Source: Chitinivorax tropicus
GTDB taxonomy: Bacteria; Pseudomonadota; Gammaproteobacteria; Burkholderiales; SCOH01
Direction: 5' to 3'
Length of the DNA stretch: 64,000 bases
Assembly (NCBI RefSeq): GCF_014202905.1
Contig: NZ_JACHHY010000001.1
Coordinates: 248,001 to 312,000 of the forward strand
Program-made: the position numbers and the translations under genes
Part shown: positions 19,571 through 28,878 of the stretch, one piece after another
How positions within the stretch are numbered: the stretch's first letter is position 1
Layout: the number at the start of each line of letters is the position of its first letter
Notes under the pieces: generated by a model
What the model was told of the DNA's origin: nothing
Seen by the model: only the letters and a program-made list of their open reading frames with translations
Databases searched by the model: none

Positions 19571-20667
19571 TGCGCTTCCTGAAATGGCTCCCCGTCATCC
19601 TGCTGGGCATGTTGCTGATCTTGATGTTCAGCCTGTTCGAGCGTTACCCCCACGCCCGCTGGGTGGGCCCCAGCGGCATGGCAGCAACCGATGCCTACCA
19701 CGCAGTCGGGCTGTGGCTGAATCGATTGGGCGCACAACCGCACCGCATGCTGACGCTTTCGGAGCTGTCACAGCTCCCCCCCCAAGCGACATTGCTCTTG
19801 GGGGATCGCCGCGACAAGATCATATCCCCCCAACATGTCGATCAACTGCTCGACTGGGTCAAGCGCGGTGGGCGGCTGCTGGTAGAGGCCGAGCAGCCCG
19901 GCGAGACGGATCTGTTGCTGGAAGCCTTGCAGATCAAGCACGAGGCCGATAACGAAGCCCATGAAGCGGCAGATGTCAGCCAATTTGCGCTTGATGGTCG
20001 CGCGTTCCGGGTACAGTTCATGCCCTATCAGAATCTTGAGGCGTCCATTCAACAAGCTGAGTGGCACGTCAAAGACCGGTTTGGCCTGCGTGTCGTCCAT
20101 CTGCGCATGGGCAAAGGACGGATCACGGTGATGTCGAACTTTGACTTCATGGTGGACAACGCCCTGGCCCGTCACGACCACGCTGATTTCCTGTGGTACG
20201 TGCTCAACCAGGGCGGGCCGCCAAGTCCGGTCTGGGTCGGGGCCATCATCGAGGGCGAATCCACCTGGCAGCTACTGGCCCGCACTGCGCTCCCGGCGTT
20301 GATCACCACCGCCATCCTGCTCCTGGCCTGGCTTTGGCACATTGCACCCCGCTTCGGCCCGCTCCAACCTGAGCCGCAGCCCATCAGAAGACGACTGAGC
20401 GAGCACCTCGCCGCAGTCGGTCGTTTCTGGTGGCAACATGGGCTGCAGGCCAATATGCTGAACTTGGTCCGGCAATGGGTCATGCAACGCATCCAGCGCC
20501 ACCCTACGCTGGCGCCACTGCCCACCGACCAGCTGACCACTCAGCTGGCGGAGCGCACCCGGCTCACCACACTCGACATCGACCACGCCCTGCATGGCCA
20601 ACCCAAGCGCAGCGAGGCTTTTCTGCGCTGTATGCAGGCGCTGATCCGTATCCATCAATCTTTGTAG
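19567..20667 (+). CDS. DUF4350-domain protein
   Basis: A 366-aa protein with an N-terminal membrane helix ([20 protein letters not shown]), a DUF4350-like region resembling a glutamine-amidotransferase/GATase fold ([53 protein letters not shown]), a second membrane helix ([19 protein letters not shown]) and a helical C-terminus. It is typically the fourth gene of this operon type. The start overlaps the previous stop by four bases (ATGA). Function is unknown. Confidence 0.8.
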   Translation: MMRFLKWLPVILLGMLLILMFSLFERYPHARWVGPSGMAATDAYHAVGLWLNRLGAQPHRMLTLSELSQLPPQATLLLGDRRDKIISPQHVDQLLDWVKRGGRLLVEAEQPGETDLLLEALQIKHEADNEAHEAADVSQFALDGRAFRVQFMPYQNLEASIQQAEWHVKDRFGLRVVHLRMGKGRITVMSNFDFMVDNALARHDHADFLWYVLNQGGPPSPVWVGAIIEGESTWQLLARTALPALITTAILLLAWLWHIAPRFGPLQPEPQPIRRRLSEHLAAVGRFWWQHGLQANMLNLVRQWVMQRIQRHPTLAPLPTDQLTTQLAERTRLTTLDIDHALHGQPKRSEAFLRCMQALIRIHQSL

Positions 20668-20678
20668 GCATAACAGAC

Positions 20679-21662
20679 ATGATGCAAGATCCGACATTTG
20701 AATCCCGACTCAGCGAGGCCGTCAAAGCCCTGGACGCCATGCGCGAAGCCATTGGCCGCGCCTTGGTCGGCCAGCGCGACGTGGTGGATCAGACACTGAT
20801 CGCCCTGCTGGCCGGCGGGCATGTTTTGATCGAAGGGGTGCCTGGCCTGGGCAAGACCTTGCTGGTGAAATCACTGGCCAAGACCTTCAGCGGTGACTTC
20901 CGCCGGATTCAATTCACGCCAGATCTGATGCCCTCGGACGTCACCGGCCACACCCTATACGACCCGGCTACCGGACACTTCTCAACGCGCAAAGGCCCGG
21001 TCTTCACCAACCTGTTGCTGGCAGACGAGATCAACCGCGCCCCCGCCAAGACGCAGGCGGCGCTGCTGGAGGTCATGCAGGAACGGCAGGTGACCATCGA
21101 AGGCCAAGCGCATCAGCTGGATGCACCGTTCATGGTGCTGGCCACCGAAAACCCCATCGACCAGGAGGGCACCTACCCACTGCCAGAAGCCCAACTCGAT
21201 CGTTTTCTGCTGAAAATCCAGATCGACTATCCCTCGCTGGAAGAAGAAACCCGCCTGGTCAAACAAGTCACCCAGGGTGCCATCGGGGAACAGCTTGATG
21301 TGAATGTCGTCCCAACCTTGATCAAGCCCGCGACTGTGCTGGCTTTGCAAGAGATGGCCGCCCGTGTGATGGTGGATGATCGGGTAATGGATTACGCTGT
21401 GCGGCTGGCCCGCGCCACGCGCAGCTTTGCCCGGCTGACCAGTGGCGCGGGGCCGCGTGGTGCCATCGCACTGGTCCGCGCAGGCAGGGCCTGTGCGCTG
21501 CTGGCAGGCCGGGCATTTGCCACGCCAGACGACATCAAGCAGGTGGCGCTGCCCACCCTGCGCCACCGGGTCGTGCCCTCGCCAGAGGCCGAAATCGAAG
21601 GCACCCATGCTGATCAGCTGTTGCTGCAGCTGCTGAACGAAGTCGAGGCTCCTCGTCAATAA
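20679..21662 (+). CDS. MoxR-family AAA+ ATPase
   Basis: A 327-aa MoxR ATPase. It shows the Walker [10 protein letters not shown] near residue 54, the MoxR-specific [15 protein letters not shown], Walker [22 protein letters not shown], sensor 1 [23 protein letters not shown] and the C-terminal lid. MoxR proteins act as chaperone-like factors, usually activating partner von Willebrand-factor or metal-enzyme proteins, and are encoded next to DUF58 proteins as here. The ATG at 20679 lies 11 bases after the previous gene; the open frame upstream lies inside it. Confidence 0.92.
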   Translation: MMQDPTFESRLSEAVKALDAMREAIGRALVGQRDVVDQTLIALLAGGHVLIEGVPGLGKTLLVKSLAKTFSGDFRRIQFTPDLMPSDVTGHTLYDPATGHFSTRKGPVFTNLLLADEINRAPAKTQAALLEVMQERQVTIEGQAHQLDAPFMVLATENPIDQEGTYPLPEAQLDRFLLKIQIDYPSLEEETRLVKQVTQGAIGEQLDVNVVPTLIKPATVLALQEMAARVMVDDRVMDYAVRLARATRSFARLTSGAGPRGAIALVRAGRACALLAGRAFATPDDIKQVALPTLRHRVVPSPEAEIEGTHADQLLLQLLNEVEAPRQ

Positions 21663-21664
21663 TC

Positions 21665-22978
21665 ATGCTGCAACCCAGTCGCCTCCTGCTTTACCTGTTG
21701 CTGGCCCTGCTGGCCCTCTCGATCGCCGCCATCCCCTGGCCCGACGCATTGAACGAGCCATGGCGTATCGCACTGCTTCTGCTGATGAGTGCCGTGGCGC
21801 TGGATGCGATCCTCATCTGGCGCGCACCACAAACCATGCAGGCTGAACGCCACCTGGCTGGCGTGATCCCGGTGGGCGTGGAATCGACCGTCACCCTGAC
21901 CTTACGTCAGACCGGCACCCTGCCGGTGCGGGTCACATTGTTCGACCACTACCCGGTCGAGCTGCACTGTGAGGATTTTCCGATCACGCTGCGCTTGGCA
22001 GGACGGCAGGGCAGCAGCCTGCAGTACCGCATCCGAGCCAATCAACGCGGCAGTTTCCAGTTTGGCCGGGTCGAGGCCCAGGTCGGCAGCCCGCTGGGCC
22101 TATGGCGACGGACGATCTGGCTGGGTGCCGAGCAATCCATCCGGGTCTATCCCAACTTCGCCAAGGTCTCGGGCTACGCGCTGCTGGCCACCGCCAACCG
22201 GCTCAGCCTGTTGGGTGTGCTACAGCGCCGCCGCCGTGGAGAAGGCCTGGAGTTCCACCAGCTCCGCGAATACCGCGAAGGCGACAGCCAGCGGCAGATC
22301 GACTGGAAAGCCACCGCCCGCATGCGCAAACTGATTTCACGTGAATATCAGGACGAACGCGACCAGCAGGTCATGTTCCTGCTGGATTGTGGCCGTCGCA
22401 TGGCCGCCCAGGATGGCGAGCTGTCGCATTTCGATCACGCGCTGAATGCCCTGCTGCTATTAGGCCACGTCGCATTGCGCCAAGGTGATGCCGTGGGGCT
22501 GATGACCTTCGCCAGCGACACCCCACGCTTTGTTGCACCGCGCAAGGCCAAATCGACAACCAGCCTGCTCATGGACACCCTATTCGACTTGCAACCTGGC
22601 AAGCTGTCTCCGGATTATCTCAGGGCCGCCCTCGATCTGACCACGCAGGTGAAGCGCCGTGCCTTGGTCATCGTCGTCACCAGCCTGCGTGATGAAGACA
22701 GCGACAGCCTGCTGCCAGCACTGAAGCTACTGCGGGAACGACACCTGGTGGTAATGGCCAGCCTGCGTGAAGAGGCACTCGACCTAAGCCGCCAGACCGT
22801 CGATACATTGGAGCAGGCGCTGCAATTCGCCGCCACTGTCGATTACAACCAGCGGCGAGCCCATGCACTGCGCCAGCTGACCGCCAGTGGTGCGCGTTGC
22901 CTGGATGTCGAGCCCGCACAGCTACCACTGTCGTTGGTCAACCGCTATCTGGAACTCAAGCAAAGCCACGCGTTGTAG
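21665..22978 (+). CDS. DUF58-domain protein, MoxR partner
   Basis: A 437-aa protein with two N-terminal membrane helices (LLLYLLLALLALSIAAIPW and WRIALLLLMSAVALDAILIW), a beta-rich middle and the DUF58 signature EFHQLREYREGDSQRQIDWK near residue 195, followed by a von Willebrand A-like fold (MFLLDCGRRM, VIVVTSLRDEDSD). DUF58 proteins are the usual partners of MoxR ATPases. It starts two bases after the MoxR stop and closes the operon. Confidence 0.9.
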   Translation: MLQPSRLLLYLLLALLALSIAAIPWPDALNEPWRIALLLLMSAVALDAILIWRAPQTMQAERHLAGVIPVGVESTVTLTLRQTGTLPVRVTLFDHYPVELHCEDFPITLRLAGRQGSSLQYRIRANQRGSFQFGRVEAQVGSPLGLWRRTIWLGAEQSIRVYPNFAKVSGYALLATANRLSLLGVLQRRRRGEGLEFHQLREYREGDSQRQIDWKATARMRKLISREYQDERDQQVMFLLDCGRRMAAQDGELSHFDHALNALLLLGHVALRQGDAVGLMTFASDTPRFVAPRKAKSTTSLLMDTLFDLQPGKLSPDYLRAALDLTTQVKRRALVIVVTSLRDEDSDSLLPALKLLRERHLVVMASLREEALDLSRQTVDTLEQALQFAATVDYNQRRAHALRQLTASGARCLDVEPAQLPLSLVNRYLELKQSHAL

Positions 22979-23079
22979 CCGCCATTATCCAGGGCGGGCG
23001 TCAGCCTATATGGTTTCATGGATTGCAAAAGCCTAGTAAAATAGTCGGTTGATCATTACCCTTGACAGCCGAATCCTCC

Positions 23080-24012
23080 ATGCAAGTGCTTCTCGCCAAC
23101 CCTCGCGGTTTCTGTGCCGGTGTCGATCGCGCCATCGCCATTGTTGAACGTGCCCTACAACAATTTGGCGCCCCGATCTATGTGCGCCATGAGGTGGTGC
23201 ACAACAAATTCGTGGTCGAAGACCTCAAACGCAAAGGCGCGATCTTTATCGAGGATCTGGCGGAAGTCCCGGCGGGCAGCACCTTGATCTTCAGCGCCCA
23301 CGGTGTGTCACAGGCCGTTCGTCAAGAGGCGGAATCCCGTGGATTGAAGGTATTTGATGCCACCTGTCCGCTGGTGACCAAGGTGCACGTCGAGGTGAAA
23401 AAAATGCGCGAGGGGGGCTATGAGATCGTCATGATCGGCCACAAAGGCCACCCTGAAGTCGAAGGCACGATGGGGCAGGCCGATGGCGGCATGTATCTGG
23501 TCGAGACTGTTGACGATGTCGCAAGCCTGCAGGTCAACTCACCCGACAAATTGGCCTATGTGACCCAGACCACGCTATCCGTCGATGACGCAGCAGCTGT
23601 CGTCAACGCATTGCGGGTGCGCTTCCCAGCCGTCATCGGCCCCAAGAAGGACGACATCTGCTATGCCACGCAGAATCGTCAGGATGCCGTCAAGAAACTG
23701 TCTGCCGAAGCCGATGTCGTGGTCGTGGTCGGCTCACCGAACAGCTCCAATTCGAACCGCTTACGCGAAGTGGCCGAGAACCTTGGCCGAGCGGCCTATA
23801 TGGTCGATAACGCAGAACAGATCCGGGCTGAATGGTTTGGTGCTGGGCAACGTGTCGGCGTCACCGCTGGCGCATCGGCCCCAGAAGTATTGGTACAGGC
23901 GGTGATCGCCAGGATTCGTGAACTGGGTGCAAGCTCGGTCGAAGAGCTGCAAGGCGTCGAGGAGAACATCGTCTTCTCGCTGCCCAAGGGCCTGAACCAG
24001 CCCGCCACCTGA
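23080..24012 (+). CDS. ispH: 4-hydroxy-3-methylbut-2-enyl diphosphate reductase
   Basis: A 310-aa Fe-S enzyme of the non-mevalonate isoprenoid pathway that makes IPP and DMAPP from HMBPP. The three cluster cysteines are visible in GFCAGVDRA (Cys12), [11 protein letters not shown] (about 96) and [11 protein letters not shown] (about 197); [10 protein letters not shown] and [14 protein letters not shown] are the substrate-binding regions. The ATG at 23080 gives the universal N-terminus; a TTG 18 bases upstream is less likely. In many relatives ispH lies close to lspA; here about 7.9 kb separate them. Confidence 0.96.
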   Translation: MQVLLANPRGFCAGVDRAIAIVERALQQFGAPIYVRHEVVHNKFVVEDLKRKGAIFIEDLAEVPAGSTLIFSAHGVSQAVRQEAESRGLKVFDATCPLVTKVHVEVKKMREGGYEIVMIGHKGHPEVEGTMGQADGGMYLVETVDDVASLQVNSPDKLAYVTQTTLSVDDAAAVVNALRVRFPAVIGPKKDDICYATQNRQDAVKKLSAEADVVVVVGSPNSSNSNRLREVAENLGRAAYMVDNAEQIRAEWFGAGQRVGVTAGASAPEVLVQAVIARIRELGASSVEELQGVEENIVFSLPKGLNQPAT

Positions 24013-24030
24013 CGCCCATTGAAAAAGCAA

Positions 24031-24060
24031 CAGGCCCAGCCTAAAGCCGGGCCTGTCCTG
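24031..24060 (+). terminator. Hairpin downstream of ispH
   Basis: CAGGCCC and GGGCCTG form a stem with an inner GC pair and a CTAAA loop (24031-24055), 19 bases after the ispH stop, in the gap between convergent genes. The T-run that should follow is poor, so it may be a weak terminator for either strand. Confidence 0.55.
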
Positions 24061-24075
24061 CCGTCTTGTCAGCCA

Positions 24076-24771
24076 TCATTGCAGATGAGCTGATGCCAGT
24101 AAGCACAACGCCACCAGATCAGCCAACCTGGCCGCCTCAAAGAAGCCGGGCCGGTTATCCTCTGCATCCATGATGCCCAACACCTGTCCCTGCCCACCCA
24201 GAATCGGCAGGCAGGCCTCTGATACGACAGCAGGGTCACAAGTGTAATAGGCGCCACCACCGGCCACATGTGCCGACACATCTCCAATCACCCGCGCCCG
24301 CCCTGACAGGCCAACTGAGCTGTTGGTGGAATGGCGGGCAAATGTTTCGGTCAGTGGGAAAATCGCACGGCTAGGCTTGCCACGGTATGCCAACTTCACC
24401 AGACAGTCATCACCTTGCAGGCTACGGCGCTGATACACGCCAATCCAGCCAATCTGATGTCGCTCCTGCAGCGCCGCCACCCAGCCATCCAAACGGCCCA
24501 GCCACTGGCGCAATGCCACAGTATCGGCACCCAACACAGGCTGCAGATCAAACGGCTCGGGCGATAACACATCAAACAAGGAGCAGCTGCCATCCTCACT
24601 CAACACTGGCACAGCATATTGCAGTGCCACCGCATCTGGAACGGTCACCGGCGTGGCCTGAAGCCACGCCACCGCCTGCTGCACCCCACCCTCAAAGCCG
24701 GGTTGATCCAGATAGGCCTGCAGGCCCGCCCGCCGAAGATATTCAACAACCACCTGATGATCCACCTTCAC
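24076..24771 (-). CDS. GAF-domain-like protein
   Basis: A 231-aa soluble protein. The second half looks like a GAF domain: WIGVYQRR, GDDCLVKLAYRGKPSRAIFPL, ACLPILGGQGQVLGIMDAEDNRPG and a closing helix. The first half is unrecognised. The sequence around LGIMDAED resembles the family that includes free-methionine sulfoxide reductases, but I cannot confirm the three catalytic cysteines, so no enzyme name is given. A GTG start is used because no in-frame ATG precedes it. It follows rluB by 19 bases on the same strand. Confidence 0.65.
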   Translation of the reverse strand: MKVDHQVVVEYLRRAGLQAYLDQPGFEGGVQQAVAWLQATPVTVPDAVALQYAVPVLSEDGSCSLFDVLSPEPFDLQPVLGADTVALRQWLGRLDGWVAALQERHQIGWIGVYQRRSLQGDDCLVKLAYRGKPSRAIFPLTETFARHSTNSSVGLSGRARVIGDVSAHVAGGGAYYTCDPAVVSEACLPILGGQGQVLGIMDAEDNRPGFFEAARLADLVALCLLASAHLQ

Positions 24772-24790
24772 TTGTTTTCATCCATCCGGT

Positions 24791-26062
24791 CTACAGGGTG
24801 ACACCGGCCCATTTCAACAGGCGCTGCACTTCCTGCGGCTCCAGCTCAGTCCAGGTGCCGCGTTTGAGTCGGCCAGGCAAAGCAATCGGCCCAAAACGGA
24901 CACGGATCAGGCGACTGACCGTGGCACCGAAGTGTTCGAACATCCGCCGCACCTCGCGATTGCGTCCTTCACGTAACACCACCCGGTACCAGTGATTGCG
25001 CCCCTCCCCGCCTTGATCAGAGATATGCTGGAAATGCGCGGGGCCATCTTCCAGCTCGATCCCCTTGGTGGCCTCCTTCATCTGTTCCGGCGTCAACTCA
25101 CCCAGGACCCGCACTGCATATTCACGATCCACCTCAAACCGGGGGTGCATCATCTTGTTGGCCAGCTCACCGGAAGTCGTGAAGATCAACAGTCCGCTGG
25201 TATTGAAATCCAGCCGCCCAACCGCCACCCATTTACTGCTTTGCACGGCTGGCAGCCGGTCGAATACGGTGGTTCGACCATCCGGATCATCACGACTGAC
25301 CAGCTCGCCCTCCTGCTTGTGGTAAATGATCACACGCGGCAAACGATCCGGCCATTTCAGAAAGACATTCTTACCATCCACCCTGACCTTATCGCCGTAA
25401 GCGACCTTCTGGCCCAGTGTTGCCACCGCGCCATTGACCTCGACCTTGCCTGCTGCAATCAATTCCTCCATCTCACGGCGGGAGCCCAGGCCAGTCAACG
25501 CCAGGATTTTCTGCAGCCGCATATCATCGAGCCTGCTCGGGTCGATGCGGTGCTCACGCAGATCTTGGGCGCGCTTTTGTTCCTTGAGCGAACCAACTCG
25601 CTCGCGCATCTTTTTGGCACGCGGCACGCCACGACTGTCGCGTTGCGGACGGCGAGGTGAGGAAAAACCATCGCTGTCAGCACCTTCCACCACTTCATCC
25701 CGCGAGGCGCGTTGGCGCCCCTCGGCCACTTGGCGTCGATGTTCGTCCGATGTCTCGATATCCATGGCCACCCGGCGGCGGCCCCGCTCCTGACGGCCAC
25801 CATCCATACTCCAATCACTGCGGGCTTGCGACTGCCGGCCTATACCATGGCTCGTCGGGGCAGCGGGAGCTGGCCCACCACGGCCTTGACGGGGTGGGCG
25901 TCGTCCTTGGCTGTTGTCCAGATTATCGGTGCCCGGGGTCACGGCGCGGGCTCGCGAGGTATCAGGGGTGCGGCTCCGGCCACCCGCGACACGGTCACTT
26001 GGCGTGCCAGTGCGGAAAAACTGCTGTGTGTTGCGCGGTGCGCGATTATTCGATCTGCTCAA
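24791..26062 (-). CDS. rluB: 23S rRNA pseudouridine synthase, RluB type, with long disordered N-terminus
   Basis: A 423-aa protein. The C-terminal 240 residues are a standard RluB: an S4 RNA-binding domain (MRLQKILALTGLGSRREMEE and KVEVNGAVATLGQ) followed by the catalytic core with GRLDFNTSGLLIFTTSGELA (catalytic Asp) and EGRNREVRRMFEHFG. The first about 170 residues are low-complexity, rich in R, G, S and D, and probably disordered; RluB-type proteins of betaproteobacteria often have such tails. The start is a TTG at 26062 that overlaps scpB by 17 bases; a downstream start inside the tail is possible. The enzyme modifies U2605 of 23S rRNA. Confidence 0.88.
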   Translation of the reverse strand: MSRSNNRAPRNTQQFFRTGTPSDRVAGGRSRTPDTSRARAVTPGTDNLDNSQGRRPPRQGRGGPAPAAPTSHGIGRQSQARSDWSMDGGRQERGRRRVAMDIETSDEHRRQVAEGRQRASRDEVVEGADSDGFSSPRRPQRDSRGVPRAKKMRERVGSLKEQKRAQDLREHRIDPSRLDDMRLQKILALTGLGSRREMEELIAAGKVEVNGAVATLGQKVAYGDKVRVDGKNVFLKWPDRLPRVIIYHKQEGELVSRDDPDGRTTVFDRLPAVQSSKWVAVGRLDFNTSGLLIFTTSGELANKMMHPRFEVDREYAVRVLGELTPEQMKEATKGIELEDGPAHFQHISDQGGEGRNHWYRVVLREGRNREVRRMFEHFGATVSRLIRVRFGPIALPGRLKRGTWTELEPQEVQRLLKWAGVTL

Positions 26063-26606
26063 TTCGGGATTCCTCAGGGATCACGAGCTGGCCCAGCTCT
26101 GCCAGGGGTGGCAGATCTTTCAGTGAATTCAGGCCCAGGTCGTCAAGAAATTTTTTGGTAGTGGCATACAAGCCAGGCCGCCCTGGCACTTCTTTATAGC
26201 CAATCACATCAATCCAGCCACGGGTTTCCAATGCCTTTATGACATTGGTTGATACCGACACGCCGCGAATCTGTTCGATATCGCCCCGCGTAACGGGCTG
26301 TCGGTAGGCAATGATGGCCAAGGTCTCCATCACCGCTCGGGAATAACGCGGTGGTTTTTCCGGGCTCAATCGTTCTATGTGGCCCATGTATTCCGGCCTG
26401 ACGCGAAAACGCCAGCCCCCGGCCAGCTCAACCAGCTCGATGGCCCGCCCCTGCCAATCCTGCCGTAATTCCGCAACGGCTCTACGAATGGCATCAGCAG
26501 GCACATCCACATCGAAAAGCCGTTTTATATCAAAAACATTCAACGGCTCGCCAGCTGCAAACAATGCAGCCTCGATGACCAATTTGAGGTGGGAGTGGGT
26601 GGTCAA
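26046..26606 (-). CDS. scpB: Segregation and condensation protein B
   Basis: A 186-aa ScpB: IEAALFAAGEPLNVFDIKRLF, LVELAGGWRFRV, ALAIIAYRQPVTRGDIEQIRG (read as TLAIIAYRQP) and WIDVIGYKEVPGRPGLYATT are the winged-helix hallmarks. It works with ScpA and an SMC protein in chromosome condensation. A TTG start at 26606 is used, as the conserved N-terminus begins there and no in-frame ATG lies upstream. It is separated from scpA by 189 bases that contain a hairpin. Confidence 0.92.
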   Translation of the reverse strand: MTTHSHLKLVIEAALFAAGEPLNVFDIKRLFDVDVPADAIRRAVAELRQDWQGRAIELVELAGGWRFRVRPEYMGHIERLSPEKPPRYSRAVMETLAIIAYRQPVTRGDIEQIRGVSVSTNVIKALETRGWIDVIGYKEVPGRPGLYATTKKFLDDLGLNSLKDLPPLAELGQLVIPEESRIEQIE

Positions 26607-26633
26607 TGCAACTATCCGGAACGAGGGCTGAAC

Positions 26634-26655
26634 ATCAGCCCAATCTTGGGCTGAT
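26634..26655. repeat. Perfect inverted repeat between scpA and scpB
   Basis: ATCAGCCCAA and TTGGGCTGAT form ten perfect pairs around a two-base centre. There is no T-run on either strand, so it may be an RNA hairpin controlling scpB expression or an mRNA processing site rather than a terminator. The rest of the 189-bp gap holds nothing I recognise. Confidence 0.6.
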
Positions 26656-26795
26656 CAGGCAAACCGCGTATTTTAACGCCCAACGCGTTGTCGGCATAGC
26701 CATATGCACGGTTTCCTCATCCAGCCCGCTCACATCAAGCCACGGCATGCGCCCTGCCCGGCGTACTGTTGGCCAGGCTGCAGGCAGGCATGACC

Positions 26796-27638
26796 TCAGG
26801 CCGGTTCCATGGCGGTCGTGGATTGATCTGCCGCCACACTCAGTCGCACATAGATCGGCGCATAGGGTTGTGCTTGTGTCACAAACACCAGGCTTTCCTT
26901 GACCAACTCCAAAACCGCGATGAAATTGACCACCAACACCGGGCGACTCGCCTGCTGTACAAACAATTCATGAAAAGCCAAAAACCGGCCATCCGCCAAC
27001 AACCGAAGAATCCGGGTCATATGCTCTCGCACCGACAGTTCCTCCCGCGTCACCTTATGGCTGGTATTGGCTTTTGTACGGGCAATGATGGCCATCCAGG
27101 CTGATCGCAGGTCGTCGATATCCACCTCTGGCAAGCGCTGTACCGCCACCCGGTCGATCATGGCTTGCGCCCAGGCGAAATCCCGCTCGGCTTGTGGCAA
27201 TTGATCCAGGTTGTAAGCCGCCAGTTTCATCTGCTCATATTCCAACAGGCGGCGCACCAGCTCCGCACGCGGGTCTAGCCCCTCGTCGCCCTCCACCTCG
27301 GCAGGCCTTGGCAGCAACATCCTGGATTTGATCTCGATCAGCACCGCCGCCATCAGCAGATACTCTGCTGCCAACTCCAGCCGGTTCTGCTGCATAAGTT
27401 CAATATACTCCATATATTGCGCCGTGATGCGCGCCATGGGGATATCGATCACATTGATGTTCTGTTTGCGGATCAGGTACAGCAGCAGATCCAGTGGACC
27501 CTCAAAGGCCTCCAGAAACACCCGCAGTGCATCAGGCGGGATGTACAGATCCTTGGGCAGTTCGGTGACTGGCTCACCAAACAGGCTGGCGATCGGTGCC
27601 AGTGCTGGATTGCTGTCGTCGCTAGGCAAGATATCCAT
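26796..27638 (-). CDS. scpA: Segregation and condensation protein A
   Basis: A 280-aa ScpA (kleisin). The core reads FEGPLDLLLYLIRKQNINVIDIPMARIT, then AAEYLLMAAVLIEIKSRMLLP, with a C-terminal winged helix (RFLAFHELFVQQASRPVLVV). It bridges the SMC heads with ScpB. The ATG at 27638 is preferred to the TTG three bases upstream. The start touches the stop of the transporter gene upstream (TGATG). Confidence 0.92.
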   Translation of the reverse strand: MDILPSDDSNPALAPIASLFGEPVTELPKDLYIPPDALRVFLEAFEGPLDLLLYLIRKQNINVIDIPMARITAQYMEYIELMQQNRLELAAEYLLMAAVLIEIKSRMLLPRPAEVEGDEGLDPRAELVRRLLEYEQMKLAAYNLDQLPQAERDFAWAQAMIDRVAVQRLPEVDIDDLRSAWMAIIARTKANTSHKVTREELSVREHMTRILRLLADGRFLAFHELFVQQASRPVLVVNFIAVLELVKESLVFVTQAQPYAPIYVRLSVAADQSTTAMEPA

Positions 27639-28492
27639 CAAGCAGGCACCCGCTCACGGGCAGGCCGACTGCCCAGCCAGGCACCACTCAGGATCAGCCC
27701 TAGGGCAACCAGAGCAGGCCAGCTCAGGGCTGCCCCACCGGTCACGACCAACAAAGCGGTTGATAGCAATGGCGTCAGGTAAGCCAAGGTGCCGATCACC
27801 CGTGGATCACCCTTTTTCAGAGCCGCATCCCACAGAAAGAACGCCGCACCCAGCGGCCCCGCCCCCAACAGCAGCAGCAATGCCCATTGCTCGGCAGAAG
27901 GTGAATAAGCGGGCTCCAACAGTACATGACAAATTAAGGACAACAGCCCCGACACGGCGGCAAAGCCACCGATGGCGCTGGTCGGAAAGGCCGGCAAGCG
28001 CTTGGTCAACAGTGAATAGACAGCCCAGATCAAAGCAGCCAGCATTGCCAGACCATAACCCGCCCAATCTGCCATGGGCGTGGCGACCTGCCCGCCACCT
28101 GTGACCAACAAAGCCGCCCCGGTAAAACCCAGCACCCCGCCACCGACCTGCGGCAGGCTCAGGCGATAACCGGTCAATACCACAGGGGACAACACCACCA
28201 ACAGCAAAGGCCACAGGTAGTTGAGCAGATTCACCTGCACTGGCGCTGCCCAGCGTAAGGCCAGGAACAGGCAAAAATGATAGCCAAACAGCCCCGCGAC
28301 CCCCACCACGAGCGTCCCCAAAGGCACCCGCCAACTCCCAATGCGATGGATGCTCCCCAGGCTACCGACCAACAAGCTGATACCAACCAACATGAAAGGC
28401 GGCACCTGGGCCAGTTTCACACCCAGTGATGCCAGACTGGCCCATAACAAGATGGCGGCCAGCGCAAGCTGGTTGGCACGATCAAGTCTCAT
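27638..28492 (-). CDS. DMT-superfamily (EamA) transporter
   Basis: A 284-aa inner-membrane protein with about ten hydrophobic segments in two EamA repeats (LALAAILLWASLASLGVKLAQ at the start; AGYGLAMLAALIWAVYSLLTKRLP opening the second half). Members export amino acids, nucleotides or drugs; no substrate can be assigned. The ATG at 28492 gives the first helix directly; a longer frame to 28525 adds 11 uncharacteristic residues. It overlaps the small membrane-protein gene upstream by 11 bases. Confidence 0.85.
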   Translation of the reverse strand: MRLDRANQLALAAILLWASLASLGVKLAQVPPFMLVGISLLVGSLGSIHRIGSWRVPLGTLVVGVAGLFGYHFCLFLALRWAAPVQVNLLNYLWPLLLVVLSPVVLTGYRLSLPQVGGGVLGFTGAALLVTGGGQVATPMADWAGYGLAMLAALIWAVYSLLTKRLPAFPTSAIGGFAAVSGLLSLICHVLLEPAYSPSAEQWALLLLLGAGPLGAAFFLWDAALKKGDPRVIGTLAYLTPLLSTALLVVTGGAALSWPALVALGLILSGAWLGSRPARERVPA

Positions 28493-28838
28493 CGCGTGAG
28501 GATTTGGGCAGCAGGCGACCGACATTGCCTACCTCTGGAATCGATGGTGATCTCGCGACCAACATCAGCACACCCAGCAGAATCATCAGCACTGACCATT
28601 GCGCGCCAAATCTCAGGTCTAAATATTGGCGGAGAAACGTGGTGATACCTCCCCCAATCAGCAGCGGGCCGACCACCACAGAGCTCTTGTTGATGCCATC
28701 GAGCAGTAGCACCGCGACACCGGCAGCAGTCAGGGCGGTGATCCAGAACCAGTTCACCTCAGGAAAGACATGGAATTCATCCAGCAGCCACGCCAAACCG
28801 ATAACGATCAAAGCAACAGGTATCAAAGCTGATTTCAT
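28482..28838 (-). CDS. Small membrane protein, LiaF/DUF5668-like helices
   Basis: A 118-aa protein with four short hydrophobic helices: ALIPVALIVIGLAWLLDEF, WFWITALTAAGVAVLLLDG, SSVVVGPLLIGGGITTFL and WSVLMILLGVLMLVA. This layout resembles the DUF5668/LiaF-type membrane domain, often found in envelope-stress proteins. The start has a textbook AGGAGGTG site seven bases upstream. Overlap with the DMT gene suggests a shared transcript. Function unknown. Confidence 0.75.
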   Translation of the reverse strand: MKSALIPVALIVIGLAWLLDEFHVFPEVNWFWITALTAAGVAVLLLDGINKSSVVVGPLLIGGGITTFLRQYLDLRFGAQWSVLMILLGVLMLVARSPSIPEVGNVGRLLPKSSRDET

Positions 28839-28878
28839 GCACACCTCCTGACACAGTCGACGAATGGACACTTTTACA

